This document shows positions 1 through 7,605 of a DNA stretch of 64,000 bases, piece after piece. A model generated the notes under the pieces. The model did not search any database. It saw only the letters and a program-made list of their open reading frames with translations, and was not told the origin of the DNA. The first letter of the stretch is position 1, and each line of letters opens with the position of its first letter. The DNA comes from Aequorivita sp. (GTDB lineage: Bacteria > Bacteroidota > Bacteroidia > Flavobacteriales > Flavobacteriaceae). The stretch is taken from NCBI GenBank assembly GCA_024637015.1, contig JAGXGE010000014.1:1-64000 (forward strand), read 5' to 3'. The position numbers were made by a program, and so were the translations under genes.

Positions 1-109
1 GCCTAAAGCCTAAAGCCTAAAGCCTAAAGCCTAAAGCCTAAAGCCTAAAGCCTAAAGCCTAAAGCCTAAAGCCTAAAGCCTAAAGCCTAAAGCCTAAAGC
101 CTAAAGCCT
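1..109. repeat. Heptanucleotide tandem array (GCCTAAA)15
   Basis: Fifteen perfect GCCTAAA units followed by a partial GCCT, with no mismatch. The array touches the window edge, so its true length is unknown. It ends 5 bases before the stop codon of the reverse-strand lpd gene, so it lies just downstream of lpd. It resembles eukaryotic telomere repeats only superficially; in a bacterial chromosome it is a simple-sequence repeat that can change length by slippage. Confidence 0.97.
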
Positions 110-114
110 TTCTA

Positions 115-1491
115 TTATAAGTGAATTACTTCTCCGTAAGCATCTGCCGTGGCTTCCATAACCGCTTCGCTCATTGTTGGGTGTGGGTGGATTGCTTTTA
201 GTACTTCGTGGCCTGTGGTTTCAAGTTTTCTTCCTAAAACGGCTTCAGCAATCATATCGGTTACGCCGGCGCCAATCATGTGACAGCCTAGCCATTCGCC
301 GTATTTAGCGTCAAAAATTACTTTTACGAATCCATCTTTTTCGCCTGAAGCACTTGCTTTTCCGCTTGCTGAGAAGGGGAATTTTCCAACTTTTAATTCA
401 TAACCAGCTTCCTTGGCTTGCTTTTCAGTCATACCAACGCTTGCAATTTCTGGGCTTGCATATGTACAGCCTGGAATGTTTCCGTAGTCGATTGGCTCTA
501 CATGAAGTCCTGCGATTTTTTCAACGCAAGTAATACCTTCAGCTGAAGCAACGTGGGCTAGGGCAGGACCAGGTGTAATATCTCCAATTGCATAATATCC
601 AGGAATATTGGTTTGGTACCAGTCGTTAACTATTACTTTTCCCTTATCTGTAACAATTCCAACTTCTTCCAATCCTATATTTTCGATATTTGTTGCAATT
701 CCCACAGCGGAAAGTACAATTTCAGCTTCAATGGTTTCTTCGCCTTTAGCAGTTTTAACGGTTGCTTTCACCATTTTTCCAGATGTGTCTAATTTCTCAA
801 CTGAGGAATTTGTCATCACTTTTATTCCCGCTTTTTTGAAGGAACGCTCAAATTGTTTTGAAACGTCTTCGTCCTCCAACGGAACAAGATTTGGTAAAAA
901 TTCAACGATTGTAACGTCAGTTCCCATAGAATTATAGAAGTGTGCGAACTCAACGCCAATAGCACCACTGCCCACTACAATCATACTTTTGGGTTGTTTT
1001 TTTAAGGTCATTGCTTCACGGTAACCGATTACTTTTTTGCCATCCTGTTTCAGGTTTGGTAATTCGCGCGAACGTGCTCCAGTTGCAATAATTATATGGT
1101 CTGCGGAATATTCCTTTCCGTCAACGTCAATTTTCTTTCCAGGTTTAATTTTTCCGAAGCCATTGATAACGTCAATTTTATTTTTCTTCATTAAAAACTG
1201 TACGCCTTTGCTCATTCCTTCTGCAACGCCACGGCTTCTTTCTACAACTTTTCCGAAGTCTTTATCAAAATCTTTTACGATAAGGCCGTAATTATCTGCG
1301 TGTTTTAGATAGTCGAAAACTTGCGCGCTCTTCAAAAGTGCCTTTGTAGGGATACATCCCCAGTTTAAACAAACGCCTCCAAGGCTTTCCTTTTCAATAA
1401 TGGCGGTCTTTAAACCTAACTGTGAAGCCCTTATGGCAGTAACATAGCCGCCGGGACCGCTTCCTAATACTATTACGTCGTATTTACTCAT
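115..1491 (-). CDS. lpdA: Dihydrolipoyl dehydrogenase (E3)
   Basis: This is the FAD-dependent E3 component that reoxidises dihydrolipoyl groups of 2-oxoacid dehydrogenase complexes and passes electrons to NAD+. The 458 residues match the family's usual length. Visible features are the N-terminal FAD motif GSGPGG at 10-15, the redox-active disulfide CLNWGC at C41/C46, a second nucleotide-binding GSGAIG near 175, and the C-terminal interface motif HPHP with H435/H437 and E442. The ATG start gives the standard N-terminus immediately before the FAD motif. It stands alone on this strand, separated from the upstream msrB by a hairpin terminator, and is followed by the heptamer array. No E1 or E2 gene is nearby. 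Confidence 0.97.
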   Translation of the reverse strand: MSKYDVIVLGSGPGGYVTAIRASQLGLKTAIIEKESLGGVCLNWGCIPTKALLKSAQVFDYLKHADNYGLIVKDFDKDFGKVVERSRGVAEGMSKGVQFLMKKNKIDVINGFGKIKPGKKIDVDGKEYSADHIIIATGARSRELPNLKQDGKKVIGYREAMTLKKQPKSMIVVGSGAIGVEFAHFYNSMGTDVTIVEFLPNLVPLEDEDVSKQFERSFKKAGIKVMTNSSVEKLDTSGKMVKATVKTAKGEETIEAEIVLSAVGIATNIENIGLEEVGIVTDKGKVIVNDWYQTNIPGYYAIGDITPGPALAHVASAEGITCVEKIAGLHVEPIDYGNIPGCTYASPEIASVGMTEKQAKEAGYELKVGKFPFSASGKASASGEKDGFVKVIFDAKYGEWLGCHMIGAGVTDMIAEAVLGRKLETTGHEVLKAIHPHPTMSEAVMEATADAYGEVIHL

Positions 1492-1584
1492 TTTGTGTGT
1501 TTAAGTCTGAATTTTTAAGGTAACGAAATTACGAAATTCAAAAGGAAAAATCCCAAAACAGAAAACCCAAATTCCAAATAATGA

Positions 1585-1630
1585 AAAAAGCACCAAATTC
1601 CAATGTTGTTTTTGGATTGTGGTGCTTTTT
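1585..1630 (-). terminator. Rho-independent terminator of the msrB unit
   Basis: An 11-bp stem (AAAAAGCACCA paired with TGGTGCTTTTT) with a further imperfect stem inside its loop (ATTCCAA/TTGGAT). On the reverse strand it ends in a run of T and lies 26 bases after the msrB stop, so it should end the msrB transcript before lpd. Confidence 0.8.
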
Positions 1631-1655
1631 AAAATTCGTTATTTTTTAAACAGAT

Positions 1656-2138
1656 TTATTCTTTCGGAATAAAATTTAAGGCAACACCGTTTATGCAGTG
1701 TCTTTTTCCAGTAGTTTCCGGACCATCATTAAAAACGTGTCCCAAATGTCCACCACAGACAGCGCAATGTTCTTCAGTTCTAGTATAGCCAAGCTTACTA
1801 TCGGTTGAATAAGCAACATTGCCTTTAATGGCTCGGTCAAAACTTGGCCAACCTGTGCCACTGTTAAATTTATTCTTGCTTTCAAAAACGGGAGTTCCGC
1901 AACCGGCACAAACGTATGTTCCAACTTTGTGATTGTCATTTAAGTCACTGGAGAAGGCAGGTTCTGTTCCTTCATTACGGAGCACATTGTATTCAGAAGG
2001 AGATAATTGCGCTCGCCATGCGGCATCGGTTTTTGTTACTTTAAAGGTTTCTTGCTTTGCTGCTTTGTTTTTCTGAGCAGGGGAGTTGCAACTGAAAAAC
2101 AAAGTACTCAAAGCAATAATTGCACTAAAAAACTTCAT
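1656..2138 (-). CDS. msrB: Exported peptide-methionine (R)-S-oxide reductase, lipoprotein
   Basis: This enzyme reduces methionine-R-sulfoxide in proteins. From the ATG at 2138 it is 160 residues. An SPII signal peptide with lipobox FFSC near residue 17 predicts a lipid-anchored envelope protein. The MsrB core shows two zinc CxxC pairs (CAGC, CAVC), the GTGWPSF segment, GHVFNDGP, and the catalytic cysteine in RHCIN. A TTG codon 21 bases upstream stays open, but it would lengthen the signal peptide and overlap the preceding gene. The ATG lies 1 base after that gene's stop, which suggests translational coupling. A second, cytosolic MsrB is at 53755, so the two copies probably serve different compartments. 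Confidence 0.93.
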   Translation of the reverse strand: MKFFSAIIALSTLFFSCNSPAQKNKAAKQETFKVTKTDAAWRAQLSPSEYNVLRNEGTEPAFSSDLNDNHKVGTYVCAGCGTPVFESKNKFNSGTGWPSFDRAIKGNVAYSTDSKLGYTRTEEHCAVCGGHLGHVFNDGPETTGKRHCINGVALNFIPKE

Positions 2139-2139
2139 A

Positions 2140-2670
2140 TTAAAGCTCAATATTTTCAATTTGTGAACCGTCTGCTTGCATCACCTCTAAAATTTCTTTC
2201 ATTGAGGGATTTGTTTTAGCAAATTCGGACGGAACCACCGCGATACGGAAAGTTTGGTTTGAGATGTCTGCTATATCAATATTCGTTAAATCGAAATTGC
2301 CTTCAATGCTAAACTGTATGTCAAAAAATGTATTATTGAAATTATATTGGAAAAAATCTCCTGTTCCGTCATTGTAAAAAACATTCTGAGGCAATTGTGT
2401 CCAAACATCTGCTGGTGGGCTTACAGAATTATCCTGTCCCGATAGACGATAAACCAATACGACATCGCTTTCATAAACCTCAAAGGGGAAGGAATATAAT
2501 GAAGTAGAGTAGGTGTTTTCCGGATAATCATTATAGCTGAAACTCGGGCTAACTTCAAAAACCTGTGCATATACCAAACCGCCATCTAGTCCTGGAGGCC
2601 CTGGATCTCCTTCGCAGGAAGTGAATAAAATAGTTGATGAAAGTGCTAAAAAAAGAAATATGTTTTTCAT
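2140..2670 (-). CDS. Lipoprotein with short collagen-like segment
   Basis: The product is 176 residues, with an SPII signal peptide and lipobox ending at C19 (FTSC). The mature protein begins with EGDPGPPGLDGG, a very short Gly-Pro-rich collagen-like stretch, followed by a beta-rich, acidic, aromatic domain without a motif I recognise. Proteins of this shape are common in Flavobacteriia and are annotated only as hypothetical. Its stop is 1 base from the msrB start, so the two genes form an operon. The function is unknown; an envelope location is inferred from the lipobox. Confidence 0.8.
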   Translation of the reverse strand: MKNIFLFLALSSTILFTSCEGDPGPPGLDGGLVYAQVFEVSPSFSYNDYPENTYSTSLYSFPFEVYESDVVLVYRLSGQDNSVSPPADVWTQLPQNVFYNDGTGDFFQYNFNNTFFDIQFSIEGNFDLTNIDIADISNQTFRIAVVPSEFAKTNPSMKEILEVMQADGSQIENIEL

Positions 2671-2883
2671 AATAGATATTTTAAATGTTTAATGAAAGTT
2701 TACAAAAGTCGTTCCAACTTTTAAAAGTCAATAAATTTAAAGGCTTCGGACACTATATTATATTAAAGAAAGACTAAAGTTTAAACTTTGTGGAATAATA
2801 TTTGAAAATTAATTTTACAATAACTTTAATAGAATCCTAAAATTTATATCTCTATTTTTAAGAATTCTAAAAAAGATCTTCTT

Positions 2884-3705
2884 ATGAAATTCAAAAAATC
2901 CTTAGCCATATTATTAATGGGAATATTTGTGGTTGCTTGCAGCACCAATCCATTTACCGGGAAACAGACTTTAGCTTTGGTTCCTAATTCGCAAATATTA
3001 CCAATGGCATTTCAGCAATACAATGAGTTTTTATCAGAGAATAAGGTTGTAAATAATACTGCCGATGCAAACATGGTAAAAAAAGTAGGGCAAAAAATTG
3101 CCTTAGCTTCTGAAAGATATCTTACTGCCAACGGTTATGCGGGTTATTTAACTGAATATCGTTGGGAATATAATCTTGTGCAAAGTCCGGATGTAAATGC
3201 TTGGTGCATGCCCGGCGGAAAGATTGTAGTTTATACTGGGATTTTACCAATAACTAAAGATGAAGCTGGCTTAGCGGCAGTTATGGGTCACGAAGTTGCT
3301 CACGCACTGGCAAACCATGGTCAGCAGCGCATGAGTGCGGGCCAATTGCAGCAATTGGGAGCAGTTGCAGGAAACGTTGCATTGAGTGGTAACGCTGAAA
3401 ACCAACAGATTTTTAACATAGCTTACGGCTTAGGCTCTAATGTTGGGGTTATGCTTCCTTTTAGCCGTAGCCACGAAACCGAGGCAGACCATATTGGACT
3501 TATTTTAATGGCTATAGCTGGTTATGACCCAATTGTTTCGGCAGAATTATGGCAACGTATGCAAGCACAGGAAAACGGAAATACACCGCCAGAATTTTTG
3601 AGCACACACCCTTCTAGCTCAACAAGAATACAAAATATTCAAGCTTGGGCTCCTGAAGCCAAAGCAGAAGCCAGAAAATTTGGTGTAACTTCTTTTAAGA
3701 GATAA
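2884..3705 (+). CDS. M48-family metalloprotease lipoprotein
   Basis: A 273-residue zinc protease similar to BepA/LoiP or OMA1-type M48 proteins, which act in quality control of envelope proteins. The signal peptide ends at lipobox cysteine C19 (VVAC). The zinc motif HEVAH is at 136-140, and the third-ligand motif ETEAD is at 198-202, with the expected spacing. There are no internal membrane helices beyond the signal, so it is a periplasmic lipoprotein. It is a single gene with its own terminator. E. coli counterparts lie on unrelated operons, so the neighbourhood gives no further clue. Confidence 0.93.
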   Translation: MKFKKSLAILLMGIFVVACSTNPFTGKQTLALVPNSQILPMAFQQYNEFLSENKVVNNTADANMVKKVGQKIALASERYLTANGYAGYLTEYRWEYNLVQSPDVNAWCMPGGKIVVYTGILPITKDEAGLAAVMGHEVAHALANHGQQRMSAGQLQQLGAVAGNVALSGNAENQQIFNIAYGLGSNVGVMLPFSRSHETEADHIGLILMAIAGYDPIVSAELWQRMQAQENGNTPPEFLSTHPSSSTRIQNIQAWAPEAKAEARKFGVTSFKR

Positions 3706-3737
3706 AATAATCAAAATAAATATTTATTTGAAATTTT

Positions 3738-3764
3738 AAAATCCCACTTCGAGTGGGATTTTTT
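3738..3764 (+). terminator. Terminator after the M48 gene
   Basis: The perfect stem ATCCCACT/AGTGGGAT (3741-3759) has a 3-base loop and is flanked by AAA and TTTTTT. It lies 36 bases after the M48 stop. Confidence 0.85.
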
Positions 3765-3798
3765 ATTAGTTTAGTAATCTCAAAATTGAATCATCAAT

Positions 3799-5118
3799 AT
3801 GCCCAACTTACTCAAAGGAAGTAAAAAACTGCTAAATGCTTGGGCTTTTTATGATTGGGCAAACTCGGTTTATAGTCTTGTAATTGCTTCAGCAATTTTT
3901 CCTATTTATTATCAGGCTCTATTTAAATCGGAGAATATTACTACTGTATCCATATTTGGCGGAACCATTAGAAGTACACCTTTGATTAGTTATACCACGG
4001 CAGCTGCTTTTTTGCTGGTGGCCTTTATCTCGCCTTTGCTTTCAGGGATAGCAGATTATGTGGGCAATAAGAAAAATTTTATGAAATTTTTCTGCTATTT
4101 GGGAGCGCTTTCCTGTATGGGGCTCTATTTTTTTAGTATTGAAAACATTAAAATCAGTTTACTTTTTTATTTTTTTGGATTGATAGGTTTCTGGGGAAGT
4201 TTGGTTTTCTACAATTCATATTTGCCAGATGTGGCTTTTCCGGAACAGCAGGATAGAGTAAGCGCCCGTGGTTATTCTTTGGGGTATATAGGCAGCGTGG
4301 TTTTGTTACTTTTCAATTTGGGAATGGTTATGTTTCCTCAATACTTTGGGTTTGGAGAAGGAGGGAAGGCCAGTATGGAAGCCATGCGCTGGTCTTTTGT
4401 TACTGTAGGGATTTGGTGGATTCTTTTTAGTCAGTATTCTTTTTATTTTCTTCCAAAAGGAAATAAAAGTGGAAAAAAAGTTAGTACAAAAATAGTGCTA
4501 AACGGTTTTAGAGAATTGAAAAGTGTTTACAATTCGCTTTCCGAAAACATACAGTTAAAAAGATATTTGGCCGCATTTTTTGTTTATAGTATGGCCGTAC
4601 AAACTGTGATGCTTGTTGCTACCTATTTTGGGGAACAGGAAATTGCTTGGGGCGGAGGTGATGCAAAACTGTTCGGATTGATTGGTAGTATATTAATTAT
4701 TCAATTAGTAGCAGTTTTAGGAGCTATTTTAACCTCGCGTGCTTCAGAAAAGTATGGAAACATACCCGTTCTTATTGTAATAAATATAGTTTGGGTTTGT
4801 ATTTGTGTGATTGCATTTTTTATTGAAACACCTATTCAATTTTATATAACGGCGGGATTTGTGGGCTTGGTTATGGGTGGAATACAATCGCTTTCGCGTT
4901 CTACATATTCAAAGTTTTTACCCGAAACAAAAGATACTACGTCCTATTTTAGTTTTTATGACGTTGCAGAAAAGATAGGAATTGTAATAGGAATGTTAAT
5001 CTATGGCTTTATTGACCAAATAACCGGAAGTATGCGTAATTCCATATTATTTCTTGTTTTATTTTTTATTACTGGTGTATTTTTGTTATTAAGAGTGCCA
5101 CGAAATAAAACCAATTAA
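3799..5118 (+). CDS. Atg22-like MFS transporter (UMF1 family)
   Basis: A 439-residue polytopic membrane protein with about 12 hydrophobic helices. The N-terminus around AWAFYDWANSVYSLVI is the signature opening of bacterial Atg22-like/UMF1 major facilitator proteins, and GGIQSLSRSTYSKFLP near 355-370 is the other conserved stretch. The substrate in bacteria is not established; yeast Atg22 exports amino acids from the vacuole. It sits between two terminator-like sequences as its own unit or with the lipoprotein gene that follows 49 bases later. Confidence 0.87.
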   Translation: MPNLLKGSKKLLNAWAFYDWANSVYSLVIASAIFPIYYQALFKSENITTVSIFGGTIRSTPLISYTTAAAFLLVAFISPLLSGIADYVGNKKNFMKFFCYLGALSCMGLYFFSIENIKISLLFYFFGLIGFWGSLVFYNSYLPDVAFPEQQDRVSARGYSLGYIGSVVLLLFNLGMVMFPQYFGFGEGGKASMEAMRWSFVTVGIWWILFSQYSFYFLPKGNKSGKKVSTKIVLNGFRELKSVYNSLSENIQLKRYLAAFFVYSMAVQTVMLVATYFGEQEIAWGGGDAKLFGLIGSILIIQLVAVLGAILTSRASEKYGNIPVLIVINIVWVCICVIAFFIETPIQFYITAGFVGLVMGGIQSLSRSTYSKFLPETKDTTSYFSFYDVAEKIGIVIGMLIYGFIDQITGSMRNSILFLVLFFITGVFLLLRVPRNKTN

Positions 5119-5167
5119 ACAATTTTTGATTATGTTTGCGTTTATTACCTACAAACTACTTAATAAT

Positions 5168-6565
5168 ATGAAGAAAATGTATTTTATAAAGGGAGTGCTT
5201 TTGGCATTTCTGGCATTTCAATTTTTTTCCTGTGAAAATGAGCCCCTCACAGGCGAATTCATTCAAGAAGAGCAGAATAATGCAGATGAAGGACAATTCA
5301 TAGCCCAAATTGAAGGTCAAGAGTTTATTGCAAATTCTGTTACTGCTACACTCTATTCTGACAGTAAATTAGTAATTAGTGGCTTAAAACCCGGAGGTGA
5401 AGAGATAACCCTAGAGGTTGATAATCCAGAAGTTGGTTCATTCAATCTATCCTTTGGTGGTACAAATAATAATGCGGGCTTATATTTTGACGGTTCAAAT
5501 AATTTGCGTCCATATATTTCGGCAGATTCTATAGGAGGCTATGGCCTTATGAATTTAACAGCTCTGGATGCCACTGCACTAACAGCTACAGGAACTTTTA
5601 GTTTTGTAGGATTACGTGAAAAAGTTGATGGTGACGGAAACCCAATTCTTGACGGAAACGGCGATCCTGTTATGGAAAACATAACAATCACTAATGGAGC
5701 GTTTAATGCAATACCTTATATAGTTGACGACACAGGAGGTGGCGGTGGTGGAACCGGCAATCCTGAAAATGAATTTTTAGCAAAAGTTGACGGCGTTGAT
5801 TTTATTGCAGATAGCATATATGTCTCCGAACCAATGGTTGGTGATGTACATATGATAAAAATTGAAGCTAATTCAAATACTGGAGAACTTATGCGTATTG
5901 ATGTTCCTCGTTCTTTGGGGGTTGGTACATTTCAAATGGTAAATATTTCTGACGGAACAAAATTAATTGCGCTTTACAATGCTGGAAACGGAGCTGAAAA
6001 CCTTACTTCAAATCCAGGATTGATAACTATCTCTGAGTTTGACCTTGAATTGGGCGTACTAAAAGCCACTTTTTCATTTACAGGAAATGATCCATTAGGT
6101 CAGGTTCCCGATACTGTTGAAGTTACAGAAGGAAGCTTTACTGTTTATTTTGAAGGTGTTCCCGGTGCAAATAATGCATTTACCGCAAATGTGGACGGTG
6201 CTTCTTATACTCCGGATGAAATTGTTATTACCACTTCCATTGTTAATCAATATCCAAGGATTACAATAACCACAACAAGAGGAGACCAAAGAATGGAGCT
6301 TACCTTCCCAGCAACAATTACTGTAGGCACTTTTGATATGGGGACCGAAATTATTAATGGAGATGAAGTTGTAGCATATTACACACCACAGGTTGGAACT
6401 TCTATTACGTACGTTTCAAGCCCAGGAAGTTTGGTTATTACCAATTACGATATTCCAAACGGATTAATAGAAGGAACTTTTAACTTTACCGGAAGAGATG
6501 GTTCGGGTCAAGATCCCTCAATCTATCAAATAACCGGAGGGGAATTTTTGATAGTTTTACCGTAA
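5168..6565 (+). CDS. Lipoprotein with three related domains (DUF6252-like)
   Basis: From the ATG at 5168 the protein has 465 residues with an SPII signal peptide and lipobox cysteine C22 (FFSC). An open frame starts 42 bases earlier but would put a charged stretch before the signal. Three domains of about 135-150 residues follow. Each opens with a Phe-x-Ala-x-[Val/Ile]-x-Gly pattern (FIAQIEG, FLAKVDG, FTANVDG) and closes with a G-[ST]-F-[ST]-F/V type strand and an EGSF/GGEF turn. This internal triplication resembles the flavobacterial DUF6252 family. A Gly-rich linker joins domains 1 and 2. The function is unknown; it is an envelope lipoprotein. Confidence 0.82.
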   Translation: MKKMYFIKGVLLAFLAFQFFSCENEPLTGEFIQEEQNNADEGQFIAQIEGQEFIANSVTATLYSDSKLVISGLKPGGEEITLEVDNPEVGSFNLSFGGTNNNAGLYFDGSNNLRPYISADSIGGYGLMNLTALDATALTATGTFSFVGLREKVDGDGNPILDGNGDPVMENITITNGAFNAIPYIVDDTGGGGGGTGNPENEFLAKVDGVDFIADSIYVSEPMVGDVHMIKIEANSNTGELMRIDVPRSLGVGTFQMVNISDGTKLIALYNAGNGAENLTSNPGLITISEFDLELGVLKATFSFTGNDPLGQVPDTVEVTEGSFTVYFEGVPGANNAFTANVDGASYTPDEIVITTSIVNQYPRITITTTRGDQRMELTFPATITVGTFDMGTEIINGDEVVAYYTPQVGTSITYVSSPGSLVITNYDIPNGLIEGTFNFTGRDGSGQDPSIYQITGGEFLIVLP

Positions 6566-6583
6566 GAATAAAATATAAATCAT

Positions 6584-6622
6584 AAAAAAGCCGCTTTTAG
6601 TTTTTCTAAAAGCGGCTTTTTT
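6584..6622. terminator. Bidirectional terminator
   Basis: A perfect 17-bp stem with a TTTTT loop, A-rich on the left and T-rich on the right. It is shared by the convergent lipoprotein gene ending at 6565 and the head-GIN gene ending at 6642. Confidence 0.93.
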
Positions 6623-6641
6623 AATTCAGTAAAATGTTCAA

Positions 6642-7376
6642 TTAAATAGATTTCACCTTTCCAGAACCCATTACTTTTACGTCGTTGGAAGAAGGGTTTC
6701 CTGCACAAAAAATAGAACCAGAGCCTTGAATACGGGCTTTCAAACTGTTTTTTGCAAATATTGTTGAATCTCCCGAACCAGAAATATAGATTTGTGCATT
6801 TTCAGAAAGAAGTTCTTTTCCTTCAAAATTTCCACTTCCAGTGGTCTTAACTTCAACATCTGTAGCCTTACCCGAAAGTTTCATATCGCCTGAGCCATTT
6901 AACTGTGCATTCAAAGAAGTGGCATCAATGGAGATTTTTATTCCGCCCGAACCTTGAAGGTTTAAGGTAAGTGAATTACTTTTCAGCATATCTTTTCCTT
7001 CAATATTTCCAGACCCACGAAGGGAGATTTCTGAAATATCCTCAAAAGGGACGGTAATCTTAATTTTTTCTGTATTCCGAAGAGAGGTATTGTTTTTCAT
7101 CGAAATAGTAAGTGTGGTTCCGTCAGATTCCACAACAATTCTGTCCTGCACATTATCTTCTGCGGTTATGCTAATGTTTCCTTCGGCACCTTTTTCAAGA
7201 TAAACGTCCATTGAACCTGAAACATTAATTATGTTGTAGGACTGAGTATTTACAGTTTTCGTTATTATATTTCCACTTCCTTCTATGGAATTATTGTTTC
7301 TGTTTTGTGCATTTATCTGAAGATTTCCTATAATGAAAAACATCAAAATGAACGAAATTTTAGTTAGTGTAGCCAT
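6642..7376 (-). CDS. Exported head-GIN / DUF2807 protein
   Basis: A 244-residue protein with a Sec signal peptide ending near INAQ (about residue 24). The remainder is a repetitive beta-helix-like fold with many GSG turns (GSGNI, GSMDV, GSGGI, GSGDM, GSGNF, GSGDS, GSGSI, GSGKV) about 18-25 residues apart. This is the pattern of the putative auto-transporter adhesin head-GIN domain (Pfam DUF2807). It is widespread in Bacteroidota and its role is not established. It has its own terminator and is transcribed away from lon. Confidence 0.87.
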   Translation of the reverse strand: MATLTKISFILMFFIIGNLQINAQNRNNNSIEGSGNIITKTVNTQSYNIINVSGSMDVYLEKGAEGNISITAEDNVQDRIVVESDGTTLTISMKNNTSLRNTEKIKITVPFEDISEISLRGSGNIEGKDMLKSNSLTLNLQGSGGIKISIDATSLNAQLNGSGDMKLSGKATDVEVKTTGSGNFEGKELLSENAQIYISGSGDSTIFAKNSLKARIQGSGSIFCAGNPSSNDVKVMGSGKVKSI

Positions 7377-7569
7377 AATTTTAATTTTTGATTAAATGTT
7401 TATTTCCTTTATAGACAGTTTTTTGATAAAGATGTTACACTTTCACAGAAAAAAAAGCACATAACTGGCATAACTCTTGAATTATAGTAGAAAGGAACAG
7501 GCAAAACGTTTGATAGCCAGTGTTCTTTCATAAATTAATCATAAACAATTTAATAATAAGACATTACCT

Positions 7570-7587
7570 GTGTTACATTTGTGACAC
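7570..7587 (+). promoter_or_regulatory. Probable lon promoter inside an inverted repeat
   Basis: TACATTTG at 7574-7581 matches the Bacteroidota -7 box TAnnTTTG. TTT at 7549-7551 stands 22 bases upstream where the -33 TTG is expected. The box lies inside an inverted repeat GTGTTAC-ATTT-GTGACAC (6 of 7 pairs). Transcription would begin about 7588, giving a leader of under 20 bases before the lon ATG at 7606. The dyad could be an operator; no regulator is identified. Confidence 0.5.
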
Positions 7588-7605
7588 AATGTCCTAAACA
7601 AATAT

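Noticed and set aside
1-109. Telomere-like sequence
   Set aside because: GCCTAAA differs from CCCTAAA, and the surrounding genes are bacterial; treated as a simple repeat.
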